A stretch of 62,833 nucleotides of DNA from Flavobacterium laiguense. Lineage in GTDB: Bacteria > Bacteroidota > Bacteroidia > Flavobacteriales > Flavobacteriaceae. The stretch is taken from positions 1-62,833 of the forward strand of contig NZ_QCZH01000022.1 in assembly GCF_003097655.1 (NCBI RefSeq), written 5' to 3'. How positions within the stretch are numbered: position 1 is the stretch's first letter; each line of letters starts with the position of its first letter. This document shows positions 53,391 through 61,993 of the stretch, piece after piece. The notes under the pieces are model-generated. The model worked only from the letters and a program-made list of their open reading frames with translations. It was not told where the DNA came from and ran no database searches. A program made the position numbers and the translations under genes.

Positions 53391-54197
53391 TCAGTACCCC
53401 AACCAAAGGATAGCATCTATAAAACCATCTCTCCATAGTTTCTCATTGTGCTGACCTCCTTTAACGATTACTTTTTTGTTTAGATGAAAACAATAACAAC
53501 GATTTAGATTCAGTAGGTATTCTATATGATTGAGGTCTTTTACCATAATATCATCATCCCCTTCGGAATCGCCACAGAGCAAGTAAATTTTAGCTTTTAG
53601 TTTTTTACTGTTTGCCATATACTCATTTATTTCTTTTCGGTTAATCCAAAAAGCCGGAGAAAAGACACCAGCTTTTCCAAAAACTTCAGGATATTTTATA
53701 ACGGCATAAAAGGAAGTTAAACCACCCAAAGAACTTCCTATAATGGTCGTGTTTTTGGCATTAGGTTTTGTTCGGTATTTTTTATCGATTTCAGGTTTTA
53801 GGGTGTTTACGATGAACTCGAGGTATTTACCGGCATTCCCACCACCGTATTGTTCGTTTTTATAAGGAGTCAATTCTTCTAAACGTTTTTCGCCCCCGTT
53901 TTCAATACCAACTACAATTATTTGGGCATTCAAACTGTCTAATTTTTCATCGACATTCCACTCACCTGCAAAGGAAGTTTTGGCATCAAATAAATTTTGA
54001 GCATCATGCATGTAGATGACGGGGTATTTTTTGGTAGAGTTTTCATAATTTTTAGGCAAATAGAGCCAAATTTTCCGTTTTGTTTTCAATTGTGGAGCTT
54101 CTATTGTAAAAGTAGAAACTTGTTTGGAAGCGGTGCTTTCTTGAGCAGTTGTTTTACCTAGAAATAGAAATAGAGGGATTATGAAAAATAATTTCAA
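53391..54197 (-). CDS. Secreted alpha/beta hydrolase, esterase (IroE/Fes-like)
   Basis: 268 residues, signal peptide ending KTTAQ. The nucleophile elbow is GSSLGG (Ser156) and the fold follows putative esterase/enterobactin-esterase families (RKIWLYLPKNYENSTKKYPV, MHDAQNLFD, WNVDEKLDSL, VGIENGGEKRLEELTPY, and a late GGQHNEKLWRDGF with the likely catalytic His). Possible substrates are siderophore or carbohydrate esters. The start is a TTG at 54197: an in-frame stop lies two codons upstream and no ATG precedes the signal peptide, so TTG is effectively forced. Confidence 0.88.
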   Translation of the reverse strand: MKLFFIIPLFLFLGKTTAQESTASKQVSTFTIEAPQLKTKRKIWLYLPKNYENSTKKYPVIYMHDAQNLFDAKTSFAGEWNVDEKLDSLNAQIIVVGIENGGEKRLEELTPYKNEQYGGGNAGKYLEFIVNTLKPEIDKKYRTKPNAKNTTIIGSSLGGLTSFYAVIKYPEVFGKAGVFSPAFWINRKEINEYMANSKKLKAKIYLLCGDSEGDDDIMVKDLNHIEYLLNLNRCYCFHLNKKVIVKGGQHNEKLWRDGFIDAILWLGY

Positions 54198-54256
54198 TAG
54201 GATTTAATTTTTAGATTTATAAAAAAAAGAATAGTTTAGCTAAAAATACTAATTAG

Positions 54257-54658
54257 ATGGACACATACGAAGAGAAAATTAATTTAATGTCTGAAATGAT
54301 TGCGTTTTCAGTTATTGATGGTCGATTGCATGAAAGAGAATATCAATTTGTTTGGATTGTTGCCCAAGAATTAGGCATCCCTAAAAAAGAGTTTAATGAT
54401 TTATTTCATCAAGAATTACCTGCCCGTGTTATAAAATCTGAATTTGAAAGAATTCAGCAGTTTTATCGTTTGGCATTATTGATGCATGTAGATGGGGTGT
54501 TGCATCAAAAAGAAGAAGAAGCCATTCGACAAATTGCGATTAACATGGGGTTAAATCCAAGTGCAACGAATCGTGTTCTTAAATTAATGAAAGCATCTCC
54601 CACTGCTATGATTCCCCCATACGTATTATTGGAGCATTTTCAGGAACAACTTAATTAA
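54257..54658 (+). CDS. TerB-like domain protein
   Basis: 133 residues, all helical, no signal peptide. Two repeats with the TerB pattern of an acidic residue in a helix start (FSVIDGRLHEREYQFVWIVAQELG; LMHVDGVLHQKEEEAIRQIAINMG) support the TerB-like superfamily, which may bind metals and is often near membrane stress proteins. No ter operon here; the TerC relative is at 3363. Its last four bases overlap the end of uvrB on the other strand. Confidence 0.78.
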   Translation: MDTYEEKINLMSEMIAFSVIDGRLHEREYQFVWIVAQELGIPKKEFNDLFHQELPARVIKSEFERIQQFYRLALLMHVDGVLHQKEEEAIRQIAINMGLNPSATNRVLKLMKASPTAMIPPYVLLEHFQEQLN

Positions 54659-56646
54659 TGGAGTTTTGCCTGCAAATCCTTAATCTCATCTCTCAGTTTC
54701 GCTGCTTGCATAAAGTCTAAATCTTTTGCCGCTTTTTCCATAGCTTTTCGTTTTTCGCGAATGAGTTTTTCCAAATCTGGTTTGGACATATAGGCTGTTT
54801 CAGGTTCTGCAGCTGTGTTCATAATATGACCCAATTCATATTCTACCAATTTGTTATTGGTAAAGGCACTTTCAATTTTTTTATTTAACGCTTGCGGAAT
54901 TATATTATTCTCAGTATTGAAATTGATTTGCTTGGTTCTTCGGTAATTGGTTTCATCGATAGTTTTTTGCATACTATTGGTGATTTTATCGGCATACATT
55001 ATCGCTTTCCCGTTTAAGTTTCTTGCCGCACGACCAATGGTTTGAGTCAGTGAACGATGACTTCTCAAGAAACCTTCCTTATCGGCATCGAGTATGGCAA
55101 CTAATGAAACCTCAGGTAAATCCAATCCTTCGCGTAATAAGTTGACTCCAATCAAAACATCAAATATGCCTTTTCGTAAATCTTGCATGATTTCGATGCG
55201 TTCCAGCGTGTCCACATCGGAGTGGATGTAGCGGCAACGAATGGAAACTTTCGTCAGATATTTGGCCAGTTCTTCAGCCATTCTTTTGGTCAAAGTAGTG
55301 ACCAAAACCCTTTCGTCCAGTTCACAACGTTGTTGAATTTCTTCAATCAAATCATCAATCTGGTTTAGACTCGGACGTATTTCGATTATAGGATCTAATA
55401 ATCCCGTTGGGCGAATCACTTGTTCTACGTAAACACCATCGCATTTTTGCAATTCATAGTCGGCAGGAGTTGCAGAAACATAGATGACTTGGTTTTGCAT
55501 GGCCTCAAATTCGTCAAATTTTAATGGTCTGTTATCCATTGCGGCAGGTAAACGGAAACCATATTCCACTAAATTCTCTTTACGACTTCTATCCCCACCG
55601 TACATTGCCTGTACTTGAGAAAGTGTTACGTGACTTTCATCAACGACCATCAAATAATCTTTTGGGAAATAATCCAATAAACAGAAAGGTCTTGATCCGG
55701 CTTCTCTTCCGTCAAGGTAACGGGAATAATTTTCGATTCCGGAGCAATACCCCAATTCCCGAATCATTTCCAAGTCAAAATTGGTGCGTTCTTCGAGGCG
55801 TTTGGCTTCCAGATGTTTGCCGATTTCTTTGAAATAATCGACTTGCTTGACCAAATCTTGTTGGATTGCCCATATTGCATTTTGCAACACATCGGGTGAT
55901 GTCACAAACATATTGGCGGGATATATGGTAAGTTTTTCGAATCGTTCAATGACTTTGGACGTTTTTACATCGAAACTTTCCATTTCTTCAATTTCGTCCC
56001 CAAAAAAGTGAATCCGAAAGGCATCATCGGCATAACTCGGGTATATTTCGACCGTATCGCCTTTTATGCGAAAATTTCCGGGGGTAAAATCGGCTTCGGT
56101 TCTGGAATATAAACTTTGAACCAAACTGTGCAATAATTTGGTTCGGGAAATCATTTGGTTTTTCTCGATGGCAATGACGTTCTTCTGAAATTCCACGGGA
56201 TTTCCAATACCATAAATACAGGAAACAGAAGCGACCACTATGATGTCTCTTCGGCCAGAAAGAAGGGAAGAGGAGGTGCTTAAACGCATTTTTTCCAGCT
56301 CCTCATTGATAGATAAATCTTTTTCAATGAAAACCCCTGTAACTGGCATAAAAGCTTCGGGTTGGTAATAATCGTAATAGGATACGAAATACTCTACGGC
56401 ATTATTAGGAAAAAATTGTTTGAACTCCGAATACAGTTGCGCTGCCAACGTTTTGTTGTGTGCCAAGACCAATGTTGGTTTTTGGACTTCTTGAATAACA
56501 TTGGCAACGGTAAAAGTTTTTCCTGAACCCGTAACACCAAGCAAGGTTTGGTAACGTTCGCCCGCCTCAATGCCTTGAGCTAATTTCTCAATGGCTTGGG
56601 GCTGATCCCCTTTGGGTTGGTATTCAGATATGACTTGGAAATTCAT
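54655..56646 (-). CDS. uvrB: UvrABC excinuclease subunit B
   Basis: 663 residues; nucleotide excision repair helicase that verifies damage. Walker A GVTGSGKT (37-44), the beta-hairpin YYDYYQPEAFMP near residue 95, Walker B-like VDESHV, helicase motifs near 480-550 (LRKGIFDVLIGVNLLREGLDLP, TQTIGRAARN), and the C-terminal UVR domain (KAMEKAAKDLDFMQAAKLRDEI) for UvrC contact. No uvrA or uvrC adjoins. The 3' end overlaps the TerB-like gene by 4 bp. Confidence 0.97.
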   Translation of the reverse strand: MNFQVISEYQPKGDQPQAIEKLAQGIEAGERYQTLLGVTGSGKTFTVANVIQEVQKPTLVLAHNKTLAAQLYSEFKQFFPNNAVEYFVSYYDYYQPEAFMPVTGVFIEKDLSINEELEKMRLSTSSSLLSGRRDIIVVASVSCIYGIGNPVEFQKNVIAIEKNQMISRTKLLHSLVQSLYSRTEADFTPGNFRIKGDTVEIYPSYADDAFRIHFFGDEIEEMESFDVKTSKVIERFEKLTIYPANMFVTSPDVLQNAIWAIQQDLVKQVDYFKEIGKHLEAKRLEERTNFDLEMIRELGYCSGIENYSRYLDGREAGSRPFCLLDYFPKDYLMVVDESHVTLSQVQAMYGGDRSRKENLVEYGFRLPAAMDNRPLKFDEFEAMQNQVIYVSATPADYELQKCDGVYVEQVIRPTGLLDPIIEIRPSLNQIDDLIEEIQQRCELDERVLVTTLTKRMAEELAKYLTKVSIRCRYIHSDVDTLERIEIMQDLRKGIFDVLIGVNLLREGLDLPEVSLVAILDADKEGFLRSHRSLTQTIGRAARNLNGKAIMYADKITNSMQKTIDETNYRRTKQINFNTENNIIPQALNKKIESAFTNNKLVEYELGHIMNTAAEPETAYMSKPDLEKLIREKRKAMEKAAKDLDFMQAAKLRDEIKDLQAKLH

Positions 56647-56707
56647 TTATTTAGAGTTGCTATGGTACTTGGTGGTAAAGATACGAAGTAAATAGTCTAC
56701 TGAAAAT

Positions 56708-57682
56708 CTAAAACTTCCAAGCTTTTTGTTGTGCTTCAGTCATAAAAGTCCAAGCAACGATGCGGCTATTTTTTTGGCCTTGCGCCATGTCTATGGTTTT
56801 ATGAATAGCTGCCACATTATTTAATGTTTTATAAATAGTGGGCAAGTTGGATTGTTTCGATACTAATGTGGTAAACCAAAGACACTGCATAGGATATTTG
56901 GCACTTTCGTAAATCATTTGTTTAATGAAACCGAGTTCTCCACCTTCACACCAAAGTTCTGCATTATGACCACCAAAATTGAGCACAGGTTTTGTGGTCT
57001 TGGGAGCATTTGGAGCCAAGTTAGTTACTTTTCGAACCGCACTTTTCGTAGCTTCCTCTGGAGAAGAATGAAAGGGAGGATTGCAGATGGTAAATGTAAA
57101 TTTATCTTCGGGCTCAATTATGTTTTTAAAAATAAAACGCGGGTTTACTTGTAATTGTAAACTGATGGCTTCTATTAATTTTGGATTTTGCTCTATGATT
57201 TTTTTGCAATTTTGAATCGCTTTTTCATCAATATCAGTACCTACGAATGACCAACCATAAATGGCATTTCCAAGAATGGGATAAATACAATTGGCTCCAA
57301 TACCAACGTCCAGACCTACAATTGTTTCTCCTTTCGGAATTACGCCATTGTTTGTAGTAGCCAATAAATCGGCTAGATAGTGTATATAATCAGCTCTTCC
57401 GGGAATTGGAGGGCATAAAAAGTTCTCTGGTATATCCCAGTTTTGAATGTCGTAATTGGCTATTAATAAGGAATTATTAAGCGCTTTTACGGCATCGGGA
57501 TTACTAAAATCAATTGTTTGCTTCGCCTGTTCGCTATCGCTCGAGTCTATATTGTGTTCATTAACAAAAACAAATTTCCCTAATTCAGGATTATTTTGTG
57601 CTAATAATTCAAAGTCATATCCAAATCGGTGTAGATTCCTTGGATGTAAATTTGTTTTTTCGGTATTCTTTGTAGATTTCAT
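56708..57682 (-). CDS. rlmF: 23S rRNA (adenine-1618-N6) methyltransferase
   Basis: 324 residues; methylates A1618 of 23S rRNA. Signatures: LHPRNLHRFGYDFELLAQNNPEL, AVKALNNSLLIANYDIQNWDIPENFLCPPIPGRADYIHYLADLL, GLDVGIGANCIYPILG for SAM and the N6-adenine motif ICNPPFHSS. Between FVNEHNI and QTIDF sits an extra SSDSEQAK; the DNA for this stretch (57518-57546) is a copy of the GAGCGATAGCGAA mini-repeat found between genes elsewhere in the window. E. coli RlmF lacks these residues. The frame is kept, so the enzyme is probably functional. Confidence 0.92.
   Translation of the reverse strand: MKSTKNTEKTNLHPRNLHRFGYDFELLAQNNPELGKFVFVNEHNIDSSDSEQAKQTIDFSNPDAVKALNNSLLIANYDIQNWDIPENFLCPPIPGRADYIHYLADLLATTNNGVIPKGETIVGLDVGIGANCIYPILGNAIYGWSFVGTDIDEKAIQNCKKIIEQNPKLIEAISLQLQVNPRFIFKNIIEPEDKFTFTICNPPFHSSPEEATKSAVRKVTNLAPNAPKTTKPVLNFGGHNAELWCEGGELGFIKQMIYESAKYPMQCLWFTTLVSKQSNLPTIYKTLNNVAAIHKTIDMAQGQKNSRIVAWTFMTEAQQKAWKF
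57518..57546 (-). repeat. GAGCGATAGCGAA mini-repeat, copy 3, inside rlmF
   Basis: Minus strand reads with core GAGCGATAGCGAACAGGCG and agrees with 35295-35323 at 27 of 29 positions. It supplies in-frame codons for SSDSEQAKQ near residue 50 of RlmF. Confidence 0.88.
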
Positions 57683-57698
57683 TTTCTAAATTTCGGTG

Positions 57699-57706
57699 CA
57701 AAGATA
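57699..57706 (-). promoter_or_regulatory. -7 promoter motif for rlmF
   Basis: Minus strand TATCTTTG, 17 bases upstream of the start at 57682. Confidence 0.55.
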
Positions 57707-57758
57707 GTGATTCCTTTCTTGTAAACACTAGAACTACAGGGCAAACGCATGAGTTATA

Positions 57759-58421
57759 CTAATCCATACATTCCATCAACAACAAATCACCATCAGTGTG
57801 GATGATGGTTACAATTCCATCATTTGCGACAGCATTACTACTTCCCGTTCTATAACCCATGGTGAGGGTGTCATTTTCTAATGGATATACTAGATTTTTA
57901 GAAGATATTCCGCTAACAACTCCAATAGGAATTAATGAAATGGGCGTGCCTGCGGTGTACCATTTTTCGAATTTATTGGGCAACAAAAATATTTTGGAGT
58001 GGTCGTCTAGAATAACGATTTTTATTAAACTTCGATAGCGAACGATATTGGTGAGATTCGTAATGGTATGATCGGCTCTTCTGCCGGTAGCCCAAACGAC
58101 ATTTACGGCGGGAATTTTTCTTTCGATAAGGTAATCAAATGCTTTCTCTAAGTCGGTTTTGTTTTGGTCTGGTGAGTGAACAATTTCTAAAGGATACTGT
58201 GAAGTTTGGTACTTTTCGGGATCAAACCCTCTATCAAAATCACCCAATAAAACATCGACTTTTATATCCAATTCCATAACACGCTCCATAGCCGAATCTA
58301 AAACAATAACCAAAGGCGACCATTCTAGCAATTGTCCCAGTAATTCCGGATGACAGGCTGCTCCGTTTGCAATTATTAAAGCGGGCTCTTGGTCGTCGCG
58401 AACGATATGGTGTGAAGACAT
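57759..58421 (-). CDS. thiN: Thiamine pyrophosphokinase
   Basis: 220 residues; transfers pyrophosphate from ATP to thiamine to make the cofactor. Signatures: LIIANGAACHPELL, the metal-binding LLGDFDRG, PDQNKTDLEKAFDYL, ATGRRADHTITNL, and the C-terminal GSSNAVANDGIVTI. The start ATG at 58421 is only 3 bases from a period-7 array, which therefore forms its whole leader. No TPP riboswitch is visible upstream. Confidence 0.92.
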   Translation of the reverse strand: MSSHHIVRDDQEPALIIANGAACHPELLGQLLEWSPLVIVLDSAMERVMELDIKVDVLLGDFDRGFDPEKYQTSQYPLEIVHSPDQNKTDLEKAFDYLIERKIPAVNVVWATGRRADHTITNLTNIVRYRSLIKIVILDDHSKIFLLPNKFEKWYTAGTPISLIPIGVVSGISSKNLVYPLENDTLTMGYRTGSSNAVANDGIVTIIHTDGDLLLMECMD

Positions 58422-58424
58422 GGG

Positions 58425-58512
58425 GATTTTAGATTTTAGAATTCTGATTTTAGATTTTGCCCAAATTTGCTGTAAATGTATGAAAATCTAAAATCTTAAT
58501 TCGTTAATCATC
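58425..58512. repeat. Period-7 arrays in inverted arrangement upstream of thiN
   Basis: GATTTTA, GATTTTA, GAATTCT, GATTTTA, GATTTTG at 58425-58459 without a break; AATCTAA, AATCTTA, ATTCGTT, AATCATC at 58485-58512. GATTTTAGATTTT and AAAATCTAAAATC are exact complements, so the arms can pair. The AATCTAA series is shared with 53346-53380. Confidence 0.88.
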
Positions 58513-58530
58513 TCCCGAAAGTTTTCGGGA
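58513..58530. repeat. Small perfect palindrome
   Basis: TCCCGAAA and TTTCGGGA separated by GT, adjoining the period-7 array. No T-run follows on either strand, so a terminator role for the DUF4249 gene is uncertain. Confidence 0.6.
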
Positions 58531-58547
58531 CTAAAATCATTTGATCC

Positions 58548-59369
58548 TTATTGAATGGTGTATTCTTTAGAATCTATTTCGCTTACCGAAAAATAACCTA
58601 AAGGATAATTGTTTGGGTTGGTGGTGTTGACTACATTACCTCTTACTGTTGAAGGGGGAGACTGAAATGGTCCACCACCGTTTTGTCCGGCCAAACTTAT
58701 TATAATATTCATGTAATTGTAATAGCTTTTAGAAATACCGATGTGCGTAATATCGACTTTATCTCCCACTTTTAAAGAGTCATTTTGAGTGATGCTGAAA
58801 AATTCGTTCCCATTATAATAAGTATCTTCATCAGCATATAGGTCTGACTTCTTTACATTTTTATATTTGTATCGGTATAAATAAAAATTTTCCTCATCGG
58901 CGGGATCATTAAAGTATGCTTTTACCTCGATGTCTTTACCCGTAAATCCACCCTTGTCATTTTGAACTAATCTTGTAATGGGTGCTACAGAACGCATGGT
59001 TTCGGTTGCTGTGTAGGTCTGTTCATTTGAGATAATGCTCAAGGTGTAGGTTTCGTTTAATACCGGTATAAAATCAGAACAGGTATAGATTCCCGTATTT
59101 GGTGTTTCTATAAAAGTAAAAACCGTATTGGAACTATTTTTGATAGTAACGACAGCTCCGGAAACGACAGGGATTTTGGTTTCAAAATAACCTGTTGTCG
59201 AGGTTAATTTTATGGATTGTACATTGCCAGAACTTCCTTTTTGCCAGTTTATAGCAGCTTCAACAGCTAATCGGGGTGGAGCGGTTATTGTATCTACCTG
59301 AATCACTTCTTCGCAGCTCGTGAATATAAAAGAGCTGATAACTAGGAATAGTATAATTAATTTTTTCAT
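58548..59369 (-). CDS. DUF4249 outer-membrane lipoprotein
   Basis: 273 residues, lipobox FTSC (Cys19). The body is a beta-sandwich-like DUF4249 protein (RLAVEAAINWQKG, VVSGAVVTIKNSSNTVFTF, PNTGIYTCSDFIPVLNETYTL, AYFNDPADEENFYLYRY). DUF4249 proteins sit beside TonB-dependent receptors and probably help capture the ligand, like SusD partners. It starts 32 bp after the receptor gene on the same strand, so the two are an operon. Ligand unknown. Confidence 0.9.
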   Translation of the reverse strand: MKKLIILFLVISSFIFTSCEEVIQVDTITAPPRLAVEAAINWQKGSSGNVQSIKLTSTTGYFETKIPVVSGAVVTIKNSSNTVFTFIETPNTGIYTCSDFIPVLNETYTLSIISNEQTYTATETMRSVAPITRLVQNDKGGFTGKDIEVKAYFNDPADEENFYLYRYKYKNVKKSDLYADEDTYYNGNEFFSITQNDSLKVGDKVDITHIGISKSYYNYMNIIISLAGQNGGGPFQSPPSTVRGNVVNTTNPNNYPLGYFSVSEIDSKEYTIQ

Positions 59370-59401
59370 TTTTTCTATGTTTTATAAACGACTGTGTTTT
59401 T

Positions 59402-61783
59402 TTAAAATTTAAAATTATAGCTTACCGCAGGTACTAACCCAAAAATGGATGTTTTTACGGCTTCGTTTGCACCAGTATCGACATTTTCCCTAAAGCCTAC
59501 CGAGGCCGCATTTTTTCGGTTGTACACGTTGTAAATGCTAAAGACCCATTCGCCTCTCCAGCTTTTATTGCCATTGTGTTTTGGCGTTAATGTTGCTGCA
59601 ATATCTAAATGGTTGAACGATGGTAGTCGGTTTTCATTTCGCGCACCGTAAATTGGAATTGTTATTCCAAGGTATTCGTACTGCCCATTTGGATAGGTGG
59701 TGGGTTGCCCGGTTTGGTAGATAAAGTTGGCACCAAATGTCCATTTTGGACTCAAATAATAGGATCCGGTTACCGCCAAATTATTGACTTTGTCATAAAC
59801 GGTATTGTACCATTGACCGTTGTTTATCCCCGTTTCTCCAGCTGTTCGTCCTGGGGTTTGCTGTTCGGATTTTGATAAGGTATACGAAATCCATCCAGTT
59901 AGGTTTCCTTCGTTCTTTTTGAACATAAATTCTAAACCGTACGATCGCAATTGCCCGTTCAAAATAACCTGTTCAATAGCTTCATTGGCAATTAGATTGG
60001 CTCCGTCTATATAATCCAATCTGTTTTGAACCTCTTTGTAAAAAGAACTCACCTCGGCTGAATAGGCTCCTTCTTTGAATTTTCTAAAATAACCTATCGC
60101 CACTTGGTCGGCAATTTGTGGTTTTATATAGGTTCCGCTTGGGGTCCAAACATCCAATGGAGTAGGAGAGGATGTATTGGAAATTAACTGTAAATATTGT
60201 ACCATTCGGTTGTAACTCGCCTGAAAGGATTGATTCTCGTTGAGTTGGTAATTAACGCTTAAACGCGGCTCTAAGTAGTCGAAGCTTTTGATAACTTCAT
60301 TTTTATTGTAATGCTTTGCGCCAATTGGTGTTGCTTTTTCATAGATTTGGAATTGAGAATTGAACAGTACTGGATTGTTATTCTCATACAAATTTACAGT
60401 TGACGTACCAACGTTATAAAACAAACTATAGCGTAAACCGCAATTAATATCAATTTTTTCAGAAATCTTTTGTTCGGCATTGATGTAAATCGCAGGTTCA
60501 AAAGCATATTTTTTCTCCAGTTGGTCGAAGTTGATCCCTGAATCAGGGCTTGAAGGTTTTATGGTTCCGGGGTTGAATTCGTGATAAATACCATTGAGGC
60601 CATAATTCAGTTTTAGCTTGTCTGAAACATAACTTCTGAAATCGTATTTGATATTGAAGTTCTTAATACCTGACCTCCATTCGAAACCAACAAAATCAAG
60701 ATCTAAGCCATAGTAATAATCGCTATAGATTAGCGATAAATTGGAGAATAATTTGTCTGAAAATAAATGATTCCAGCGGGTATTAAAAGTGGTGTTTCCG
60801 TAAATATTGGTAAAGCTTTTGTTTAAATCAAAAACATCTCTACCAAAATAGCCTGACATGTATAGGTTGTTACTAGCATTTAATTTATAGCTCAATTTTG
60901 CATTAAGATCATAAAAATAAGCAGCATTGTCTTTTTGTTCTTCGGATAGTTTTAGGAATAAATGCGCATAAGAAGCACGACCGGCAATAAGAAAAGATCC
61001 TTTGTCTTTTACGATAGGCCCTTCGGCCAAAAGACGGCTGGTGATTAAACCAATTCCACCACTCATGTGAAATTTATTGCTGTTTCCGTCTTTTTGATAA
61101 ATATCCAAAACCGAAGAAGCTCTTCCGCCATAGCGGGCTGGAATTCCTCCTTTGTAGAGTTTTAAATCTTTGATCGCGTCAGGATTGAATATCGAAAAGA
61201 ATCCGAAAACATGCGAAGAATTAAAAACCGAAGCTTCATCCATTAAGATTAGATTCTGGTCGGCACCACCTCCACGAACATTAAATCCAGAGGCTGCTTC
61301 ACCAGCATTGGTAACTCCGGGAAGTAGTAATATAGATTTGATAATGTCGACTTCGCCAAGAACAACTGGCATTTTTTTTATGGTAGCGACAGAAAGTTTG
61401 TTGATACTCATTTCTGGTTTCTGATTTTCGGTTTTACTATCATTGCTATTGATAACGACTTCTTTCAAAGCGTTTTCTGCACCCGTCAGTTTGAAATTCT
61501 TTTTGGTGTTTTTGTCTAAATTGATAGTTTCTTCAATAGTTTGAAATCCGAGTGAGGTGATTTGTATTTTGTAATTTCTTTTTGGTACAGTGATCGAATA
61601 AAAACCATATTCATTTGTGGTTACTCCTGTTTTTAATTCGGGGATTAAAATAGTAACTCCAATTAAGGTTTCATTGCTGTTGGCGTCAGAGATGGTTCCG
61701 CTAAGCGTGAATTTCTCTTGGGAAAATGAATGTAGAGTAGATAACAATAGAACGAATAAAAATATAATTTTCCTTGAAGTCAT
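59402..61783 (-). CDS. TonB-dependent outer-membrane receptor
   Basis: 793 residues, signal peptide ending HSFSQ. Order: carboxypeptidase-regulatory-like beta domain (about 25-110, TLSGTISDANSNETLIGVTIL), plug domain (about 125-230, MPVVLGEVDIIKSILLLPGV, GFNVRGGGADQNLILMD, YKGGIPARYGGR) and a 22-strand barrel to the C-terminus ending in VSYNFKF. It lacks SusC-type length (about 1000) and pairs with DUF4249, the FecA/CirA-like type in Bacteroidota. Energised uptake of an unknown ligand. Confidence 0.93.
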   Translation of the reverse strand: MTSRKIIFLFVLLLSTLHSFSQEKFTLSGTISDANSNETLIGVTILIPELKTGVTTNEYGFYSITVPKRNYKIQITSLGFQTIEETINLDKNTKKNFKLTGAENALKEVVINSNDSKTENQKPEMSINKLSVATIKKMPVVLGEVDIIKSILLLPGVTNAGEAASGFNVRGGGADQNLILMDEASVFNSSHVFGFFSIFNPDAIKDLKLYKGGIPARYGGRASSVLDIYQKDGNSNKFHMSGGIGLITSRLLAEGPIVKDKGSFLIAGRASYAHLFLKLSEEQKDNAAYFYDLNAKLSYKLNASNNLYMSGYFGRDVFDLNKSFTNIYGNTTFNTRWNHLFSDKLFSNLSLIYSDYYYGLDLDFVGFEWRSGIKNFNIKYDFRSYVSDKLKLNYGLNGIYHEFNPGTIKPSSPDSGINFDQLEKKYAFEPAIYINAEQKISEKIDINCGLRYSLFYNVGTSTVNLYENNNPVLFNSQFQIYEKATPIGAKHYNKNEVIKSFDYLEPRLSVNYQLNENQSFQASYNRMVQYLQLISNTSSPTPLDVWTPSGTYIKPQIADQVAIGYFRKFKEGAYSAEVSSFYKEVQNRLDYIDGANLIANEAIEQVILNGQLRSYGLEFMFKKNEGNLTGWISYTLSKSEQQTPGRTAGETGINNGQWYNTVYDKVNNLAVTGSYYLSPKWTFGANFIYQTGQPTTYPNGQYEYLGITIPIYGARNENRLPSFNHLDIAATLTPKHNGNKSWRGEWVFSIYNVYNRKNAASVGFRENVDTGANEAVKTSIFGLVPAVSYNFKF

Positions 61784-61941
61784 TGTTTGAATTTTCAGGC
61801 AAAATAACTCGATTTGTGATTAGAATGAAAGTAAACGGGTGTTAAACTTATGTTATTAGTTGTTTGTTTTGGTAAATGGGGGCTTTTGAAATGATTGATG
61901 CTTTAAGGAAAAAGTACTCAAAAAAAAATAGCTGTACTGAT
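61784..61941. other. Gap upstream of the TonB receptor gene
   Basis: AT-rich; it must carry the promoter of the receptor operon, but no full TAnnTTTG match is visible on the minus strand. No extracytoplasmic sigma/anti-sigma pair lies next to it in the window. Confidence 0.4.
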
Positions 61942-61971
61942 AAAAAAAAGCATCCGTTTGTGGCGGATGCT
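61942..61971 (-). terminator. Terminator after the T9SS cargo gene
   Basis: Minus strand AGCATCCG pairs with CGGATGCT around a short loop, followed by a run of eight T. Confidence 0.85.
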
Positions 61972-61993
61972 TTCAATAATGATTAAGTTAAAA

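Noticed and set aside
58425..58547. Possible TPP riboswitch before thiN
   Set aside because: No CUGAGA or ACCUGAU-like THI-box; the region is a heptad array.
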